Positions 22,469 to 31,259 of a DNA stretch of 61,552 nt are shown here, piece after piece; the first letter of the stretch is position 1, and each line of letters begins with the position of its first letter. The stretch comes from Candidatus Gastranaerophilales bacterium (lineage in GTDB: Bacteria > Cyanobacteriota > Vampirovibrionia > Gastranaerophilales > Gastranaerophilaceae). Made by a program: the position numbers and the translations under genes. Location: assembly GCA_944325585.1 (NCBI GenBank), contig CALVAS010000002.1, positions 1-61,552 on the forward strand, read 5' to 3'. Below the pieces are notes generated by a model. That model had not been told where the DNA came from. It ran no database searches and saw only the letters and a program-made list of their open reading frames with translations.

Positions 22469-23251
22469 ATGGAATTAACAATACTAGTTGATAATAATAC
22501 GCAAAAAGATTGTGACCTTCTGGCAGAATTCGGACTTTCGATTCTGATAGAAGACGATTTTCATAAGGTTCTTTTTGACTGCGGCGCCAGTGATGTTTTT
22601 ATCAAAAATGCCTATCATATGAATATTGATTTGGGCGATTTAACTGATATTGTTCTTTCGCACAGTCATAACGACCATACGGGCGGCTTTTTGTGGCTCC
22701 AAAACCTTTATAAAAAACTTTTGAAAGTCGGGTTTGTAATTAATAACAAAAGGTTGATTGTGCATCCGTACGCATTTCAGCCTCATTATGACGCAAATTT
22801 TGAGAATATAGGATTTCCGGGGGACGAAAATTCCATAAGCGACTTTTTTGATATAACTTACACAAAAGAGCCGTATTATATAACGGAAAACCTGATATTT
22901 CTGGGTGAATTCCCTGTTTCTGACAGCGGGGAAGACCCTGATGAATCAGCACTTGTTTATACATCTCCAAAAGGGCTTGTGATAATTTCAGGCTGCTCTC
23001 ATGCAGGACTTGTAAATATTGTTGAATATGCAAAACAGGTTACAAACCAGCATAAAATTTATGCCATAATCGGCGGGGTGCATCTGCTTTCCAAATCCGA
23101 TAATGAGGTTAAAAAGTTAGGAATATACCTGCAGCGTCAGGGAGTTCAAATGATTTACCCGTGTCATTGTTCCGATTTGCGCGCAAAAATTATTCTATCA
23201 AAATATATCCCCGTAAAAGAAGCCTATTCAGGGTTTAAGATGTCGGTTTAG
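22469..23251 (+). CDS. MBL-fold metallohydrolase
   Basis: A 260-residue metallo-beta-lactamase fold protein. Metal ligands are in LSHSHNDHTGG (about residues 63-73, HxHxDH form), SGCSHAG (about 172-178), and GGVHL (about 200-204). This pattern is that of the family often annotated as dihydropterin ribofuranosyl aminobenzene phosphate synthase-like hydrolases. The substrate is unknown. It has its own leaderless-type promoter after nadE and precedes the ribosomal protein operon. No signal peptide, so cytoplasmic. Confidence 0.85.
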   Translation: MELTILVDNNTQKDCDLLAEFGLSILIEDDFHKVLFDCGASDVFIKNAYHMNIDLGDLTDIVLSHSHNDHTGGFLWLQNLYKKLLKVGFVINNKRLIVHPYAFQPHYDANFENIGFPGDENSISDFFDITYTKEPYYITENLIFLGEFPVSDSGEDPDESALVYTSPKGLVIISGCSHAGLVNIVEYAKQVTNQHKIYAIIGGVHLLSKSDNEVKKLGIYLQRQGVQMIYPCHCSDLRAKIILSKYIPVKEAYSGFKMSV

Positions 23252-23316
23252 GCCGCTCTTTACAATATTTACAAAGATATTGCAAAATAAAATCCATTGT
23301 AATACAATTTTAAATG

Positions 23317-23356
23317 CCGAAAGTTTTATGGCTTTGGTATGCCTGAAACTTTTTTG
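23317..23356 (+). promoter_or_regulatory. Leader hairpin/attenuator before rpmI-rplT
   Basis: AAAGTTT (23320-23326) pairs with AAACTTT (23346-23352), with GGC (23330-23332) pairing to GCC (23341-23343) inside, followed by T's. GGC can alternatively pair with GCC at 23317-23319. Two exclusive folds before L35-L20 suggest an attenuator, as known for L20-controlled leaders elsewhere. Confidence 0.45.
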
Positions 23357-23382
23357 TAACTACTTAACAAAAGGAGAAGAAA

Positions 23383-23592
23383 ATGCCAAAAATGAAAACA
23401 CACAGAGCCGCTGCGAAACGTTATAAAGTTACCGCATCAGGCAAAATTACGAGAAGAAAAGCCGGAATAGGCCACTTACTCCAACACAAATCTGCTTCAA
23501 GAAAACGCAGAATATTCAAGGTCGAACAAATTTCAGATTCACATGTAAAATTGGTATCTCATGAGTTACCATACAAGAAGTATTCAAGATAG
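23383..23592 (+). CDS. rpmI: 50S ribosomal protein L35
   Basis: A 69-residue basic ribosomal protein: MPKMKTHRAAAKRYKVTASG is the family start, and HLLQHKSASRKRR is typical of its middle. AAGGAG precedes the ATG. It is followed by rplT after 9 bp. infC, often the first gene of this operon, is absent; an MBL-fold gene sits upstream instead. Confidence 0.97.
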   Translation: MPKMKTHRAAAKRYKVTASGKITRRKAGIGHLLQHKSASRKRRIFKVEQISDSHVKLVSHELPYKKYSR

Positions 23593-23601
23593 GAGCAGAC
23601 A

Positions 23602-23952
23602 ATGAGAGTAAAACGTGGTAATGTAAGTCGTAAAAGACATAAAAAAATATTAAAACTTGCAAAAGGCTTTATCGGCGCAAGAAGCAGAATTTTTAAAGTA
23701 GCAAATATCGCTGTAATGAAAGCGTTGAAATATGCATATCGTGACAGACGTACTACAAAACGCAACATGCGTCGTTTGTGGATTATCAGAATCAATGCAG
23801 CAGTTAGAGAACGCGGAATGAGCTATTCTAGATTCGTTAATGCTTGCAAAAAAGCTAATATCATTGTAAACAGAAAAATGCTTGCTGATATGGCAGTAAA
23901 TGATCCTGAAGCATTTTCAGTTGTATTTGAAGCTGCAAAATCTGCAAAGTAG
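23602..23952 (+). CDS. rplT: 50S ribosomal protein L20
   Basis: A 116-residue large-subunit assembly protein. [54 protein letters not shown] and [13 protein letters not shown] match L20. In many bacteria L20 represses its own operon through the leader mRNA, and a folded leader is visible before rpmI. A strong terminator follows. Confidence 0.97.
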   Translation: MRVKRGNVSRKRHKKILKLAKGFIGARSRIFKVANIAVMKALKYAYRDRRTTKRNMRRLWIIRINAAVRERGMSYSRFVNACKKANIIVNRKMLADMAVNDPEAFSVVFEAAKSAK

Positions 23953-23971
23953 TTTTTCTTTAATAATCTTT

Positions 23972-24008
23972 AAAAAAATCCGTCTGTTGTTTACAGGCGG
24001 ATTTTTTA
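23972..24008 (+). terminator. Rho-independent terminator of rpmI-rplT
   Basis: AAATCCGTCTGT, TGTTT, ACAGGCGGATTT then T's. A strong stem with one G-T pair and a T run. Confidence 0.9.
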
Positions 24009-24036
24009 ATTGTGAAAAAAAAGTTTAACGGGATAT

Positions 24037-24054
24037 TTTACAAAACTTAACAAA
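24037..24054 (+). promoter_or_regulatory. HLR1-like direct repeat
   Basis: TTTACAAA-AC-TTAACAAA, one base off the HLR1 consensus. It lies 34 bp before the ACTTTATATAT element of the 24128 gene and is nearly identical to the box at 53473-53490. Confidence 0.5.
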
Positions 24055-24086
24055 GCCGCTAAAACGGTCAATATTTCCGGCAAAAA

Positions 24087-24106
24087 TTACTTTATATATT
24101 TACAGG
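24087..24106 (+). promoter_or_regulatory. Shared ACTTTATATAT promoter element
   Basis: ATTACTTTATATATTTACAG lies 22 bp before the ATG at 24128. Its core is identical to those at 4539 and 53581. Confidence 0.5.
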
Positions 24107-24127
24107 GTTAAAAATTGGAGTAAAGTT

Positions 24128-24355
24128 ATGGAATTAAAGGGGAATTACTTAACGGGAAATTTGGCGTGCCAGAATCTTGGCGATTGTTCACTTTGTTTTA
24201 TACCGACAATTGTGGAAAAAGACAAGGCGGATGAAAAAAAAGAACCAAAAAGTAAAGAAAAACAAAATATTGTACAAAAATTGTACAAAAATTGTTTAAG
24301 AAAAGTTAGTCCAATCATTGGATTAGCGGAAACGGAGACATTATGCCGTCACTAG
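24128..24355 (+). CDS. Small cysteine-containing protein, unknown
   Basis: A 75-residue protein, MELKGNYLTGNLACQNLGDC, with CxxC-like spacing in DCSLC (about residues 19-23) and two further Cys near the end. The middle is a lysine/glutamate-rich linker. There is no membrane segment. I do not recognise it. TTGGAG precedes the ATG. It overlaps the next gene by 13 bp, so the pair is coupled. It shares promoter architecture with the 4591 and 53620 genes. A triplicated TTGTACAAAAA-like stretch encodes the NIVQKLYKN part. Confidence 0.6.
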   Translation: MELKGNYLTGNLACQNLGDCSLCFIPTIVEKDKADEKKEPKSKEKQNIVQKLYKNCLRKVSPIIGLAETETLCRH

Positions 24356-24681
24356 CAGATGATTTTAATATGCCGATAATGTATGAAGATTTGCGGAAAC
24401 CTTCTATGGGAATGCTTCCTATGCCCGGATTCGGATTTTATACAAATTATCTGGGCGGAGTTACTCTGCCGCGTGAATTGCAGAATGATAAATTCGTTTA
24501 TCAAAACAGAGCATTGAAAGAGAAAAGCACTTTAAAAAAGGCGGCAATTCTTATTGGTGCTCTGGGCGGTGCTATATTTTTAAAACAGAAAGGTGCCTTC
24601 AAGTGGATTTCAACACAATGCACTAACGCAGGAAATTGGTTTAAGAATTTGTTCAAGTCAAAACCGCCTGCCGCACCATAA
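24343..24681 (+). CDS. Small membrane-associated protein, unknown
   Basis: A 112-residue protein. Residues 1-50 are rich in Pro, Met and Gly (MGMLPMPGFGFY), and residues about 66-82 (KAAILIGALGGAIFLKQ) can span or dip into a membrane. A basic, proline-ended tail follows (FKSKPPAAP). The ATG at 24343 has CGGAG 5 bases upstream, and the frame overlaps the 24128 gene. Function unknown. The pair is probably one regulated unit under the HLR1-like box. Confidence 0.65.
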   Translation: MPSLADDFNMPIMYEDLRKPSMGMLPMPGFGFYTNYLGGVTLPRELQNDKFVYQNRALKEKSTLKKAAILIGALGGAIFLKQKGAFKWISTQCTNAGNWFKNLFKSKPPAAP

Positions 24682-24775
24682 AAAAATTACGCAACCCGAA
24701 ATATAATGCGGAGAATAAAAATCTCCGCATTTTTGTGTTATTATGAGAAAGATAAAACAAACAGAGGGGGTTATT

Positions 24776-25276
24776 ATGGCAAAAGATTGCAGTTTCGATA
24801 TTGTTTCTGAATTTGACAAACAAGAGTTATTAAACGCGGTTGATCAGGCCAAGCGTGAAATTTCGTCAAGATTTGATTTGAAAAATTCGAATTCCGATAT
24901 TACACTGGAAGCGGACAAATCTATTACGATTACGACAAATGATGAGATGAAATTGAGAAATATTTTTGATATTTTGCAGTCAAAACTTGTCAAACGTAAT
25001 TTGAGTATAAGAATACTTGACCCGCAGGGGATTGAGAATGCTTTAGGCGGAAATGTCCGTCAGGTTTACAATTTGAAGAAAGGATTAACGCAGGAACTGG
25101 CGAAAAAAATAACCGCTGATATAAAAGAGATGAAAAAGAAAGTTCAAGCATCAATTCAGGGTGATTCAGTCAGAGTTTCCGGCAAAGATAAAGATGATTT
25201 GCAGGAGGTAATCAAAATGCTCCGCTCAAATGAGGAAAAATATGATTACCCGCTGCAGTTCACCAATTACAGATAA
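24776..25276 (+). CDS. YajQ-family nucleotide-binding protein
   Basis: A 166-residue protein. MAKDCSFDIVSEFDKQELLN at the start, EISSRFDLKNSNSDI, and the C-terminal VSGKDKDDLQEVIKMLRS...YPLQFTNYR are the conserved blocks of the YajQ (DUF520) family. Members bind nucleotides or RNA, and some bind cyclic di-GMP as cofactors of transcription regulators. The ATG at 24776 has GAGGGGG upstream; the frame extends to 24743 without better evidence. A GC-rich hairpin follows. Confidence 0.93.
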   Translation: MAKDCSFDIVSEFDKQELLNAVDQAKREISSRFDLKNSNSDITLEADKSITITTNDEMKLRNIFDILQSKLVKRNLSIRILDPQGIENALGGNVRQVYNLKKGLTQELAKKITADIKEMKKKVQASIQGDSVRVSGKDKDDLQEVIKMLRSNEEKYDYPLQFTNYR

Positions 25277-25284
25277 ATTACAAA

Positions 25285-25307
25285 GGCGCCGGCCAAAGGC
25301 CGGCGCC
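25285..25307. terminator. Perfect GC-rich hairpin after the YajQ gene
   Basis: GGCGCCGGCC, AAA, GGCCGGCGCC: a 10-bp perfect stem. No T run follows on either strand, so it may be a transcript-stabilising hairpin or a non-canonical terminator between two convergent genes. Confidence 0.5.
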
Positions 25308-25349
25308 TAATATTAACTATTTTAACAGCCCGATTCCGCTTATTGATAT

Positions 25350-25706
25350 CTAATGGATTTCTGTAATTTTATTCTTTTCATCAACCATAACAACGGTCGG
25401 TTTGTGTTTTTCAATTTCATCAGGTGTAAGATATGTATAAGATACTATAATAACCTTATCTCCCGGCTGTACCTTGCGCGCTGCAGCCCCGTTTAAGCAA
25501 ATACAACCGCTATTCGGTGTCCCCTTAATTACATAAGTCTGAAATCTTTCACCGTTATTGACATCTAATATTTCAACCTTTTGCCATTCACGTATGTTTG
25601 ATGCCTTCATTAAACTCTCGTCTATCGTTATTGAGCCGACATAATTTAAATTGGCATCAGTAACCGTTGCTCTATGTATTTTTGAAAATAAAAATTCCTG
25701 TAACAT
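25350..25706 (-). CDS. panD: Aspartate 1-decarboxylase
   Basis: A 118-residue pyruvoyl enzyme that makes beta-alanine for pantothenate and coenzyme A. It is made as a proenzyme that cleaves itself in YVGSITID, between Gly24 and Ser25, where the Ser becomes the pyruvoyl group. [41 protein letters not shown] and GDKVIIVSY are typical. Full length. It stands alone, convergent with the YajQ gene. A TTTACAAT-TT-CTCACAAA half-match to the HLR1 box lies about 110 bp upstream (25815-25832). Confidence 0.96.
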   Translation of the reverse strand: MLQEFLFSKIHRATVTDANLNYVGSITIDESLMKASNIREWQKVEILDVNNGERFQTYVIKGTPNSGCICLNGAAARKVQPGDKVIIVSYTYLTPDEIEKHKPTVVMVDEKNKITEIH

Positions 25707-25833
25707 TTTGTATCCTCTATAATTAATTTTTAATTTCCTAATTCAAATAATTGGAATTTCCCTTAAATTAATCCCAAATAATTTTAAAACAAACAAATTT
25801 AAAAATAAATACGCGTTTACAATTTCTCACAAA

Positions 25834-25859
25834 GAATACAACCTTTTAAGGTTGTATTC
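25834..25859 (-). terminator. Terminator of the GH13 operon
   Basis: A perfect palindrome GAATACAACC...GGTTGTATTC sits just beyond the stop of the minus-strand GH13 gene. The T run is short, so it could also be a stabilising hairpin. Confidence 0.6.
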
Positions 25860-25880
25860 TTGTTGGTTTATTTAATGTGC

Positions 25881-27614
25881 CTAGAGATTTTGTCTGTAAA
25901 CTTTATCTGAATATTTTTCAATTTCAGGGGTGTCAATTTCAAATACATGAATTCTTGAAGGCCCGAGATCTACTCTTACCTCTCCGTCTGCCGCCTGTAA
26001 AATACTTTCTTTTCCGTATGATGGCAGAATATTATTTAAATCCTGATCTGCTTTTAATGTCGGAACTTTTACAATTGCTGCAACTTCGCGGTCAATATTT
26101 TTATTTGCAACGACAAGTAATGTTTTGCCGTTATAATGTCTTGCATAAGCAATTATTTGATCGTTTGCATCACCTTTTTTCTCAAGTTCAATAAACGAAC
26201 CTTTTGTTATCACATCTTTGTATTTGTCTCTTGCTTCAAACGTTTTGGTCATAAACCTGCCGATTTCAGGGTGGCTTCCGCCCGGTTTTCTTGAGAGGTT
26301 AAACAAATCAAGTTTTCCGGGGTGTGCAGTCATTTCATGGTTGTCCGTCATTGTAACAGGATTATATTTGTCGCGGTAAGAATAATCATAATAATCTCCG
26401 GATTGATAACCGTCTACAATATACGGATTTACCATCGGCAAAGTCGCCTGCAATCCCATTGTTAAATTGCAATAGTCAGTTCCGCCGTGGAACATTGGGG
26501 AAATATCGTCGTGTGTTGCAAAGGAACCGATTAATGATTTACCTTTATCCAGACGTTCTGACAGTTCAAGATTTTCTTTTACATAATCCATAAGCGTGCT
26601 GGCGTTAGTCCATTCGTGGAAAATGTGGTATTGTCCGTATATAGAATCAAATCCTACTCTAAAAGAGTCTTCCGGTCTGTCAAACGGCATGTTTGCCTGA
26701 GGTGAAGCATCTTCATATGTATAAGTTTCCGCAAGCCATGCAAATTCCGGATCCTGTTTCCTTGAATACGGTATTATAATGTCCCAGAATTCCACAGGTT
26801 TGGCTCGTGAAACATCAGCTCTTATTCCGTCGACGCCTGCGGCTATGCATAAATCAATAAATTTTATATGAAGATCCAATAAGTCTTTGTTTAAAATTCT
26901 TTTCCCTTCATCAGCCCATGGTTGGAACATTCTGATATCATTCCAGCCTTGAGGCGTTTTTGCAAGTCCGTCACGCTCTTTTGCCATAAGTTCAGGTCTT
27001 TCAAGAAACATTTCATAAGATGCGCAGCTTGGCAAATCCAACATTACACGTATGCCGCGCTTATGGCATTCATCTGTAAATTCCTTAAATTGTTCCACAG
27101 GTTTTCTTGGGTCATTCGGATCTAATAAAACAGGATCAATTGCAAGTAAATCTTTCGGAGAATATACAGAACCTGCTGTTCCCATAGCTTTCTTTTTACC
27201 CGGAGTGTTCACCGGCAGAACGTGTAGTGTATTAAAACCTTCTGCCTGTATTTCATCCAAACGTTTTATTGCATTTTTGAAAGTCCCCGGCGTTTCGTTT
27301 CCGTCAATATATTCATTGCCGTTTATATCGTTTGCGTTAAATATTCTCGGAATAATGGCCAGAATTTTAGCTTCATTATTTTTGAATAAAGTTCTTAAAT
27401 CGTTATGAAACTCAACAGTAGGCGCAGATGATGGTTTTTGCGTTTTTTCTACCGCTGCAGCGTTAATTCTTGCGAGATTGTCAAGATATGACGTGAGTAA
27501 TCCGCCAGAAACCTGATTTTGTGTTTCTACAGCCGGTGCAGAAACTTTTTGCGTACCGGAATTTTGTTGAAAACTATTCATTCTTTGAGTTAAGAGATTT
27601 GTTTGACTTATCAT
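25881..27614 (-). CDS. GH13 (alpha-amylase family) glycosidase-like protein
   Basis: A 577-residue protein. Residues 1-65 are Q/N/T-rich and look disordered, with no signal peptide. The (beta/alpha)8 barrel begins about residue 80: VMLDLPSCASY (region I), GVDGIRADVSRA (region II, nucleophile Asp), FAWLAETYTYED (region III, acid/base Glu) and GSFATHDDIS (region IV, His-Asp). GH13 enzymes act on alpha-glucans. In the first region a Leu-Pro pair replaces the common VxNH, so substrate and activity may differ. It is the last gene of a unit with two large unknown proteins, and starts 1 bp after the previous stop. Confidence 0.82.
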   Translation of the reverse strand: MISQTNLLTQRMNSFQQNSGTQKVSAPAVETQNQVSGGLLTSYLDNLARINAAAVEKTQKPSSAPTVEFHNDLRTLFKNNEAKILAIIPRIFNANDINGNEYIDGNETPGTFKNAIKRLDEIQAEGFNTLHVLPVNTPGKKKAMGTAGSVYSPKDLLAIDPVLLDPNDPRKPVEQFKEFTDECHKRGIRVMLDLPSCASYEMFLERPELMAKERDGLAKTPQGWNDIRMFQPWADEGKRILNKDLLDLHIKFIDLCIAAGVDGIRADVSRAKPVEFWDIIIPYSRKQDPEFAWLAETYTYEDASPQANMPFDRPEDSFRVGFDSIYGQYHIFHEWTNASTLMDYVKENLELSERLDKGKSLIGSFATHDDISPMFHGGTDYCNLTMGLQATLPMVNPYIVDGYQSGDYYDYSYRDKYNPVTMTDNHEMTAHPGKLDLFNLSRKPGGSHPEIGRFMTKTFEARDKYKDVITKGSFIELEKKGDANDQIIAYARHYNGKTLLVVANKNIDREVAAIVKVPTLKADQDLNNILPSYGKESILQAADGEVRVDLGPSRIHVFEIDTPEIEKYSDKVYRQNL

Positions 27615-27615
27615 T

Positions 27616-30228
27616 TTAATTATCCTTATTTGTTTCCGGAGTTTGCGGAATCGGTTTTGGTGTTTTCATTCTTCCGAAGAAAAACTGAGCAAAAACAGTT
27701 AAACCTAAAAGTACAGCACCTGTTGTTCCAAACATTTTGAGCCATTTGTCCGTATTATATGTTTGTTTACAGTAGTTGTGAACGATTTCATCAGTTGCTG
27801 CTCCTATTGTTTCAAAAATTGTTTTGCTGTTTAAAGAGCAGCCGGCGTCTTTGTTGTTTGCTAAATCAACTTTGTGTAATATTTTTTCAATATAATGAAT
27901 ATTACCGATTTGGTGGAATACAAGTTCTCTATATTTGAGAAATTCGCCGTAGAGTTCTTTGTACGGTTTTAAAATCTGTTCGGTTTCGTCAAGTAAAGAC
28001 TCTTTATATTGCAGGCTCATTACCTGTTTAAAGAATGAGGCATCCTGTGGAATATCAATTCGTTTTGTATGTTTTTGTTTGTTAAAATATTTATAAACAG
28101 TTTTGCCGTTTTTGAGTTGAATTTCATCTGTATCTTGTACATTCGGTTTAGGATGTCTTTTACTGAAGAATTTTGTGAAGAAATCTGCGGTGTGCGCGTT
28201 AATTCCCAATCCTTTTGATAGTTCCACAGCTTCTTCTTTTACTTCACGCGGCAGGTCATGAAGAGACGTGATATATTTTTTGTCCCCAACAGCAATACGG
28301 CGGTGAAGATCAAGAGCATTAAGTATTCTGTAGAAGGAACTTTTTACCCCGAGCAAACGTTCTTTTAACATTACTTTATATACATCTTTATAAGAGCCGT
28401 TATGATTTTCAGGTGACAATGCGCTGTTACCTGAACCTATAAATTCTCTAATAATACATTCCATATTTCCATTTTCAAAATATGGAATATCTTTGAGGGT
28501 TTTTGCAAATTTGTTGAAGATTGCATCAATTCTTGCGTCAAATTTGGTTGCTTTGCTGTCATTTGTCAGTATATTATCATTTACATCAGTTTGTTTAATC
28601 AATTTGTTAATTTTAGATATTTGTTTTACCAGTTTGCTAACAACTTGATTATAAAGTTTTTTATCTGAAGCTATCCTGTCATATGAATCTCTCAATAATT
28701 CTGCAACAGCCAGTCTGTCGCCTCTGACTGCCTCCATTTGTTTGTGAGATAAGTTTAAACATTCAATAAATGTTTTTACCGTATTGTTCCAATAGTCGGC
28801 AATTGTTGTTTCAGGAGCCTGACCGAGTTGATTCATTAAATATTTCTCGGCTGCTGACAATTCAGCACGCAAATCATTAAGAGCCTGAGCAATAAATCTG
28901 ATGGTTTTCTGATTATTTGCATCAAGAACTGTGTATGTCTCTTGAGTTAGGCCTTTATAAATAGGATTATTCTTTTGCGGGGCAAATAATAATCTGTCCT
29001 GAATTTGCATAATTGTTTCTTCAGAAAGCGGATTAGCTGCAGTTTTGTTGTAATCCTCCAATCTTTTTAACATAAGATTTTGATATTCTCTGAAAATTTT
29101 GTTTATTTGAGCAGGAGTTTGAGAATTCAGGAAGTATCCTTTTTCATAATCAAAATAATGAGTTAAATCTTCTGAATTCATTACCAATTTATCAATTGCA
29201 TCCGGGTCGTCTACAAGATTCTTAAGAGCGTCTCTTGAACCTTTAATAATAGTCTTTATTGAGTTGTCGTCAATAACAAAAGTTTTTGTGTCCAAAAGAC
29301 CTTTTAAATCTTGAGTAACAGCATCTGTTACATATGGAGAATCAAATCCTTTTGTCATTTCAGCTGACAATTGTTTTAATAATTTCTCGGTTAGGGGCTG
29401 GTTTTGATTGATTGAAAGAAGATTATTAACGTTTTTAATAATGTCGTTTGTGTTGTTAACGGATTTAGTGAAGTGGTTCAAAATGTGATTGTTTGCGTTA
29501 TTTCTGTTTGCGGAAAGTAGTGAACCGAGAGGTTTTTCAAGCTGATTACATATTAATGCACTCATTACGGGCGTTGCAAAACCGGCCGTCAGCATCCAGA
29601 GAGTATTATTCTGGATTGCTATTTTTTTCATTTTTTCCTGAATAAAATCACGTCTGTTTTCAATATTTCTTGGAACTCCCATTCTGTCGCCGATTTTATT
29701 AATTTCGTCGTCAGAGTATAAATCCCATGGCAGGAATTGCGGATCCTGGAAGAAAGGTTTTTTACGTCCCATGCTGTCTACATATTGCTGCTGCACGTTA
29801 AATCCGTGGATTAAGCGTGCCGGAATCTGAAGTGCGATTTTGGGCCACAAAGCCATTGATGCAAAGAAAGAACCAAGTCCGACAAATTCCATTGCTTTTG
29901 TCATCGGTGTTTGTCTTCTTGTGAATAGATAGCCAGCAATAGCAAGTCCTCCGACTTTCATACCTAAATCGTTCATTTTGCCGAGTTCGTGATCATTGGC
30001 TTTCCCTTTTACGCTGTGGTTAAGCGCATTAATATCATATACCGCGCTTTTAACCATAATTGCAGGTGCATCAAAAATATTGCTTTTTATAAGATATCCG
30101 TTACCTTTTAAAGGTCTCATAAAAGTTTTGTTTTTAAGTTCATGGTCAAGGTCAAACTCCCTGCCTTTTTTGTGATAAGGCAAGAAGTTTTGAGTATTTA
30201 TGAAGGATTGGATTAAATTAGTCTTCAT
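27616..30228 (-). CDS. Large helical membrane-associated protein, unknown
   Basis: An 870-residue protein that I do not recognise. Residues about 95-145 contain hydrophobic stretches (GLAIAGYLF, GLGSFFASMALWP), residues about 210-230 another (LWMLTAGFATPVMSALI), and about 838-855 a final membrane helix (GTTGAVLLGLTVFAQFFFG) followed by a short basic/proline tail. Between them lie about 600 residues of charged helix, with coiled-coil-like spacing and many Asn and Lys. There is no signal peptide. It starts 2 bp after the 342-residue gene and ends 1 bp before the GH13 gene, so the three are one operon. The layout is like the 41415-43085 protein. Confidence 0.7.
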   Translation of the reverse strand: MKTNLIQSFINTQNFLPYHKKGREFDLDHELKNKTFMRPLKGNGYLIKSNIFDAPAIMVKSAVYDINALNHSVKGKANDHELGKMNDLGMKVGGLAIAGYLFTRRQTPMTKAMEFVGLGSFFASMALWPKIALQIPARLIHGFNVQQQYVDSMGRKKPFFQDPQFLPWDLYSDDEINKIGDRMGVPRNIENRRDFIQEKMKKIAIQNNTLWMLTAGFATPVMSALICNQLEKPLGSLLSANRNNANNHILNHFTKSVNNTNDIIKNVNNLLSINQNQPLTEKLLKQLSAEMTKGFDSPYVTDAVTQDLKGLLDTKTFVIDDNSIKTIIKGSRDALKNLVDDPDAIDKLVMNSEDLTHYFDYEKGYFLNSQTPAQINKIFREYQNLMLKRLEDYNKTAANPLSEETIMQIQDRLLFAPQKNNPIYKGLTQETYTVLDANNQKTIRFIAQALNDLRAELSAAEKYLMNQLGQAPETTIADYWNNTVKTFIECLNLSHKQMEAVRGDRLAVAELLRDSYDRIASDKKLYNQVVSKLVKQISKINKLIKQTDVNDNILTNDSKATKFDARIDAIFNKFAKTLKDIPYFENGNMECIIREFIGSGNSALSPENHNGSYKDVYKVMLKERLLGVKSSFYRILNALDLHRRIAVGDKKYITSLHDLPREVKEEAVELSKGLGINAHTADFFTKFFSKRHPKPNVQDTDEIQLKNGKTVYKYFNKQKHTKRIDIPQDASFFKQVMSLQYKESLLDETEQILKPYKELYGEFLKYRELVFHQIGNIHYIEKILHKVDLANNKDAGCSLNSKTIFETIGAATDEIVHNYCKQTYNTDKWLKMFGTTGAVLLGLTVFAQFFFGRMKTPKPIPQTPETNKDN

Positions 30229-30230
30229 TC

Positions 30231-31259
30231 TTAGTTCACCACGTACTTTCTTTCTTTTTCGATGATATCTCCGCTGTCGAGTTTTGACGGTTTTAATGAA
30301 CTTGACATTACATTCAATACTCCGAGCATTGATGCGGCCAATGACGTGAATATCATAGCTTTGCCTGTATATTTACTGTATTTTGAGCCGTCGCCTTTGT
30401 AGAAGTTATACAAACTTCTCTCCAGACTTTTGGCGAAAATTGAGAGCGATTTACCAAATTCTTTCGGTTTCCAGAATTTTAGTGTAGCAACGTTGAAAAA
30501 TTCTTCCCAAGGTTTTTGGAAGGCAAGAGCTACACCTGTTGCAGCCCACAAATATGAGGAAAGGTTTTGTGCAAGGTTAGTTTTTACAACAATTTCTTTT
30601 ATTCTTGGCTTAACTTCCTGATCAGAATCTTTAAGATTTGTGCCGAGTCCTAATTTTTTGGCAACTTTATCAAAATATGTATTGCGCGGTTTTCCGCTTG
30701 AGGAATCCATATACAACAAATCCCATCTCGGAAATTCTACGCTTTCAAAAACTTTATGATATTCAATACTTGTAATATCCGTATCATAAATGTCATCCGG
30801 CAGTTCATAATTAACTTTTGCATACGGAAGATTTGTATCAACACCGGTTATCCAGTGCACAGGTGATGTTACCAGATTTTTTGAAAACTCTTTTGCAAGC
30901 CCGTAGAAAATAACACCGAGTGCCATTTTTTTGCCGAGCGGAGCCGCTGCTTTTTGGGCATCAGGACTAAAGAAATGTCTTGCGCCGTTAAATACCGCCA
31001 TCAGCATACCGCTTCCGATTAAATAAGGAACCTGTCCCATTGTTAAAAATTCATAAAAATTAGCGTTGCGGTTGCCTTTTAAGCCTTTTGCGGGATATAA
31101 AGTGATTGCATTGGTAAATTTATCCATACCGATGCGAAAACGGGTAGAAAAATTATTTTGTAATAATGTATCGTGATTATATTTTTGTTTTTTTTCATCG
31201 GACTTTTCCGCAGAAAAATCCGTTTTTTGGTTTAAGTTGCTGCTAACTGGTAAAATCAT
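30231..31259 (-). CDS. Membrane protein, first gene of the GH13 unit
   Basis: A 342-residue protein with a polar N-terminal 50 residues (MILPVSSNLNQKTDFSAEKS) and hydrophobic stretches near residues 77-100 (GQVPYLIGSGMLMAVFNGA), 113-122, 230-245 and 305-325 (AMIFTSLAASMLGVLNVMSS). The C-terminus is basic. I do not recognise a family. GGAG lies 5 bases before the ATG at 31259; the frame can extend to 31274. It shares FGKSL, PW and GKAM-type segments with no protein I know. Its neighbours suggest a joint role with the 870-residue protein and the GH13 enzyme. Confidence 0.7.
   Translation of the reverse strand: MILPVSSNLNQKTDFSAEKSDEKKQKYNHDTLLQNNFSTRFRIGMDKFTNAITLYPAKGLKGNRNANFYEFLTMGQVPYLIGSGMLMAVFNGARHFFSPDAQKAAAPLGKKMALGVIFYGLAKEFSKNLVTSPVHWITGVDTNLPYAKVNYELPDDIYDTDITSIEYHKVFESVEFPRWDLLYMDSSSGKPRNTYFDKVAKKLGLGTNLKDSDQEVKPRIKEIVVKTNLAQNLSSYLWAATGVALAFQKPWEEFFNVATLKFWKPKEFGKSLSIFAKSLERSLYNFYKGDGSKYSKYTGKAMIFTSLAASMLGVLNVMSSSLKPSKLDSGDIIEKERKYVVN

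Noticed and set aside
23268-23285. CTTTACAATATTTACAAAG before rpmI as another HLR1 box
   Set aside because: The two TTTACA copies are 9 bases apart instead of 10, so it does not fit the spacing of the other sites.
24265-24300. Tandem repeats TTGTACAAAAA as a possible repeat array
   Set aside because: Only two to three imperfect copies, explained by the Lys/Asn/Leu codons of the gene they lie in.
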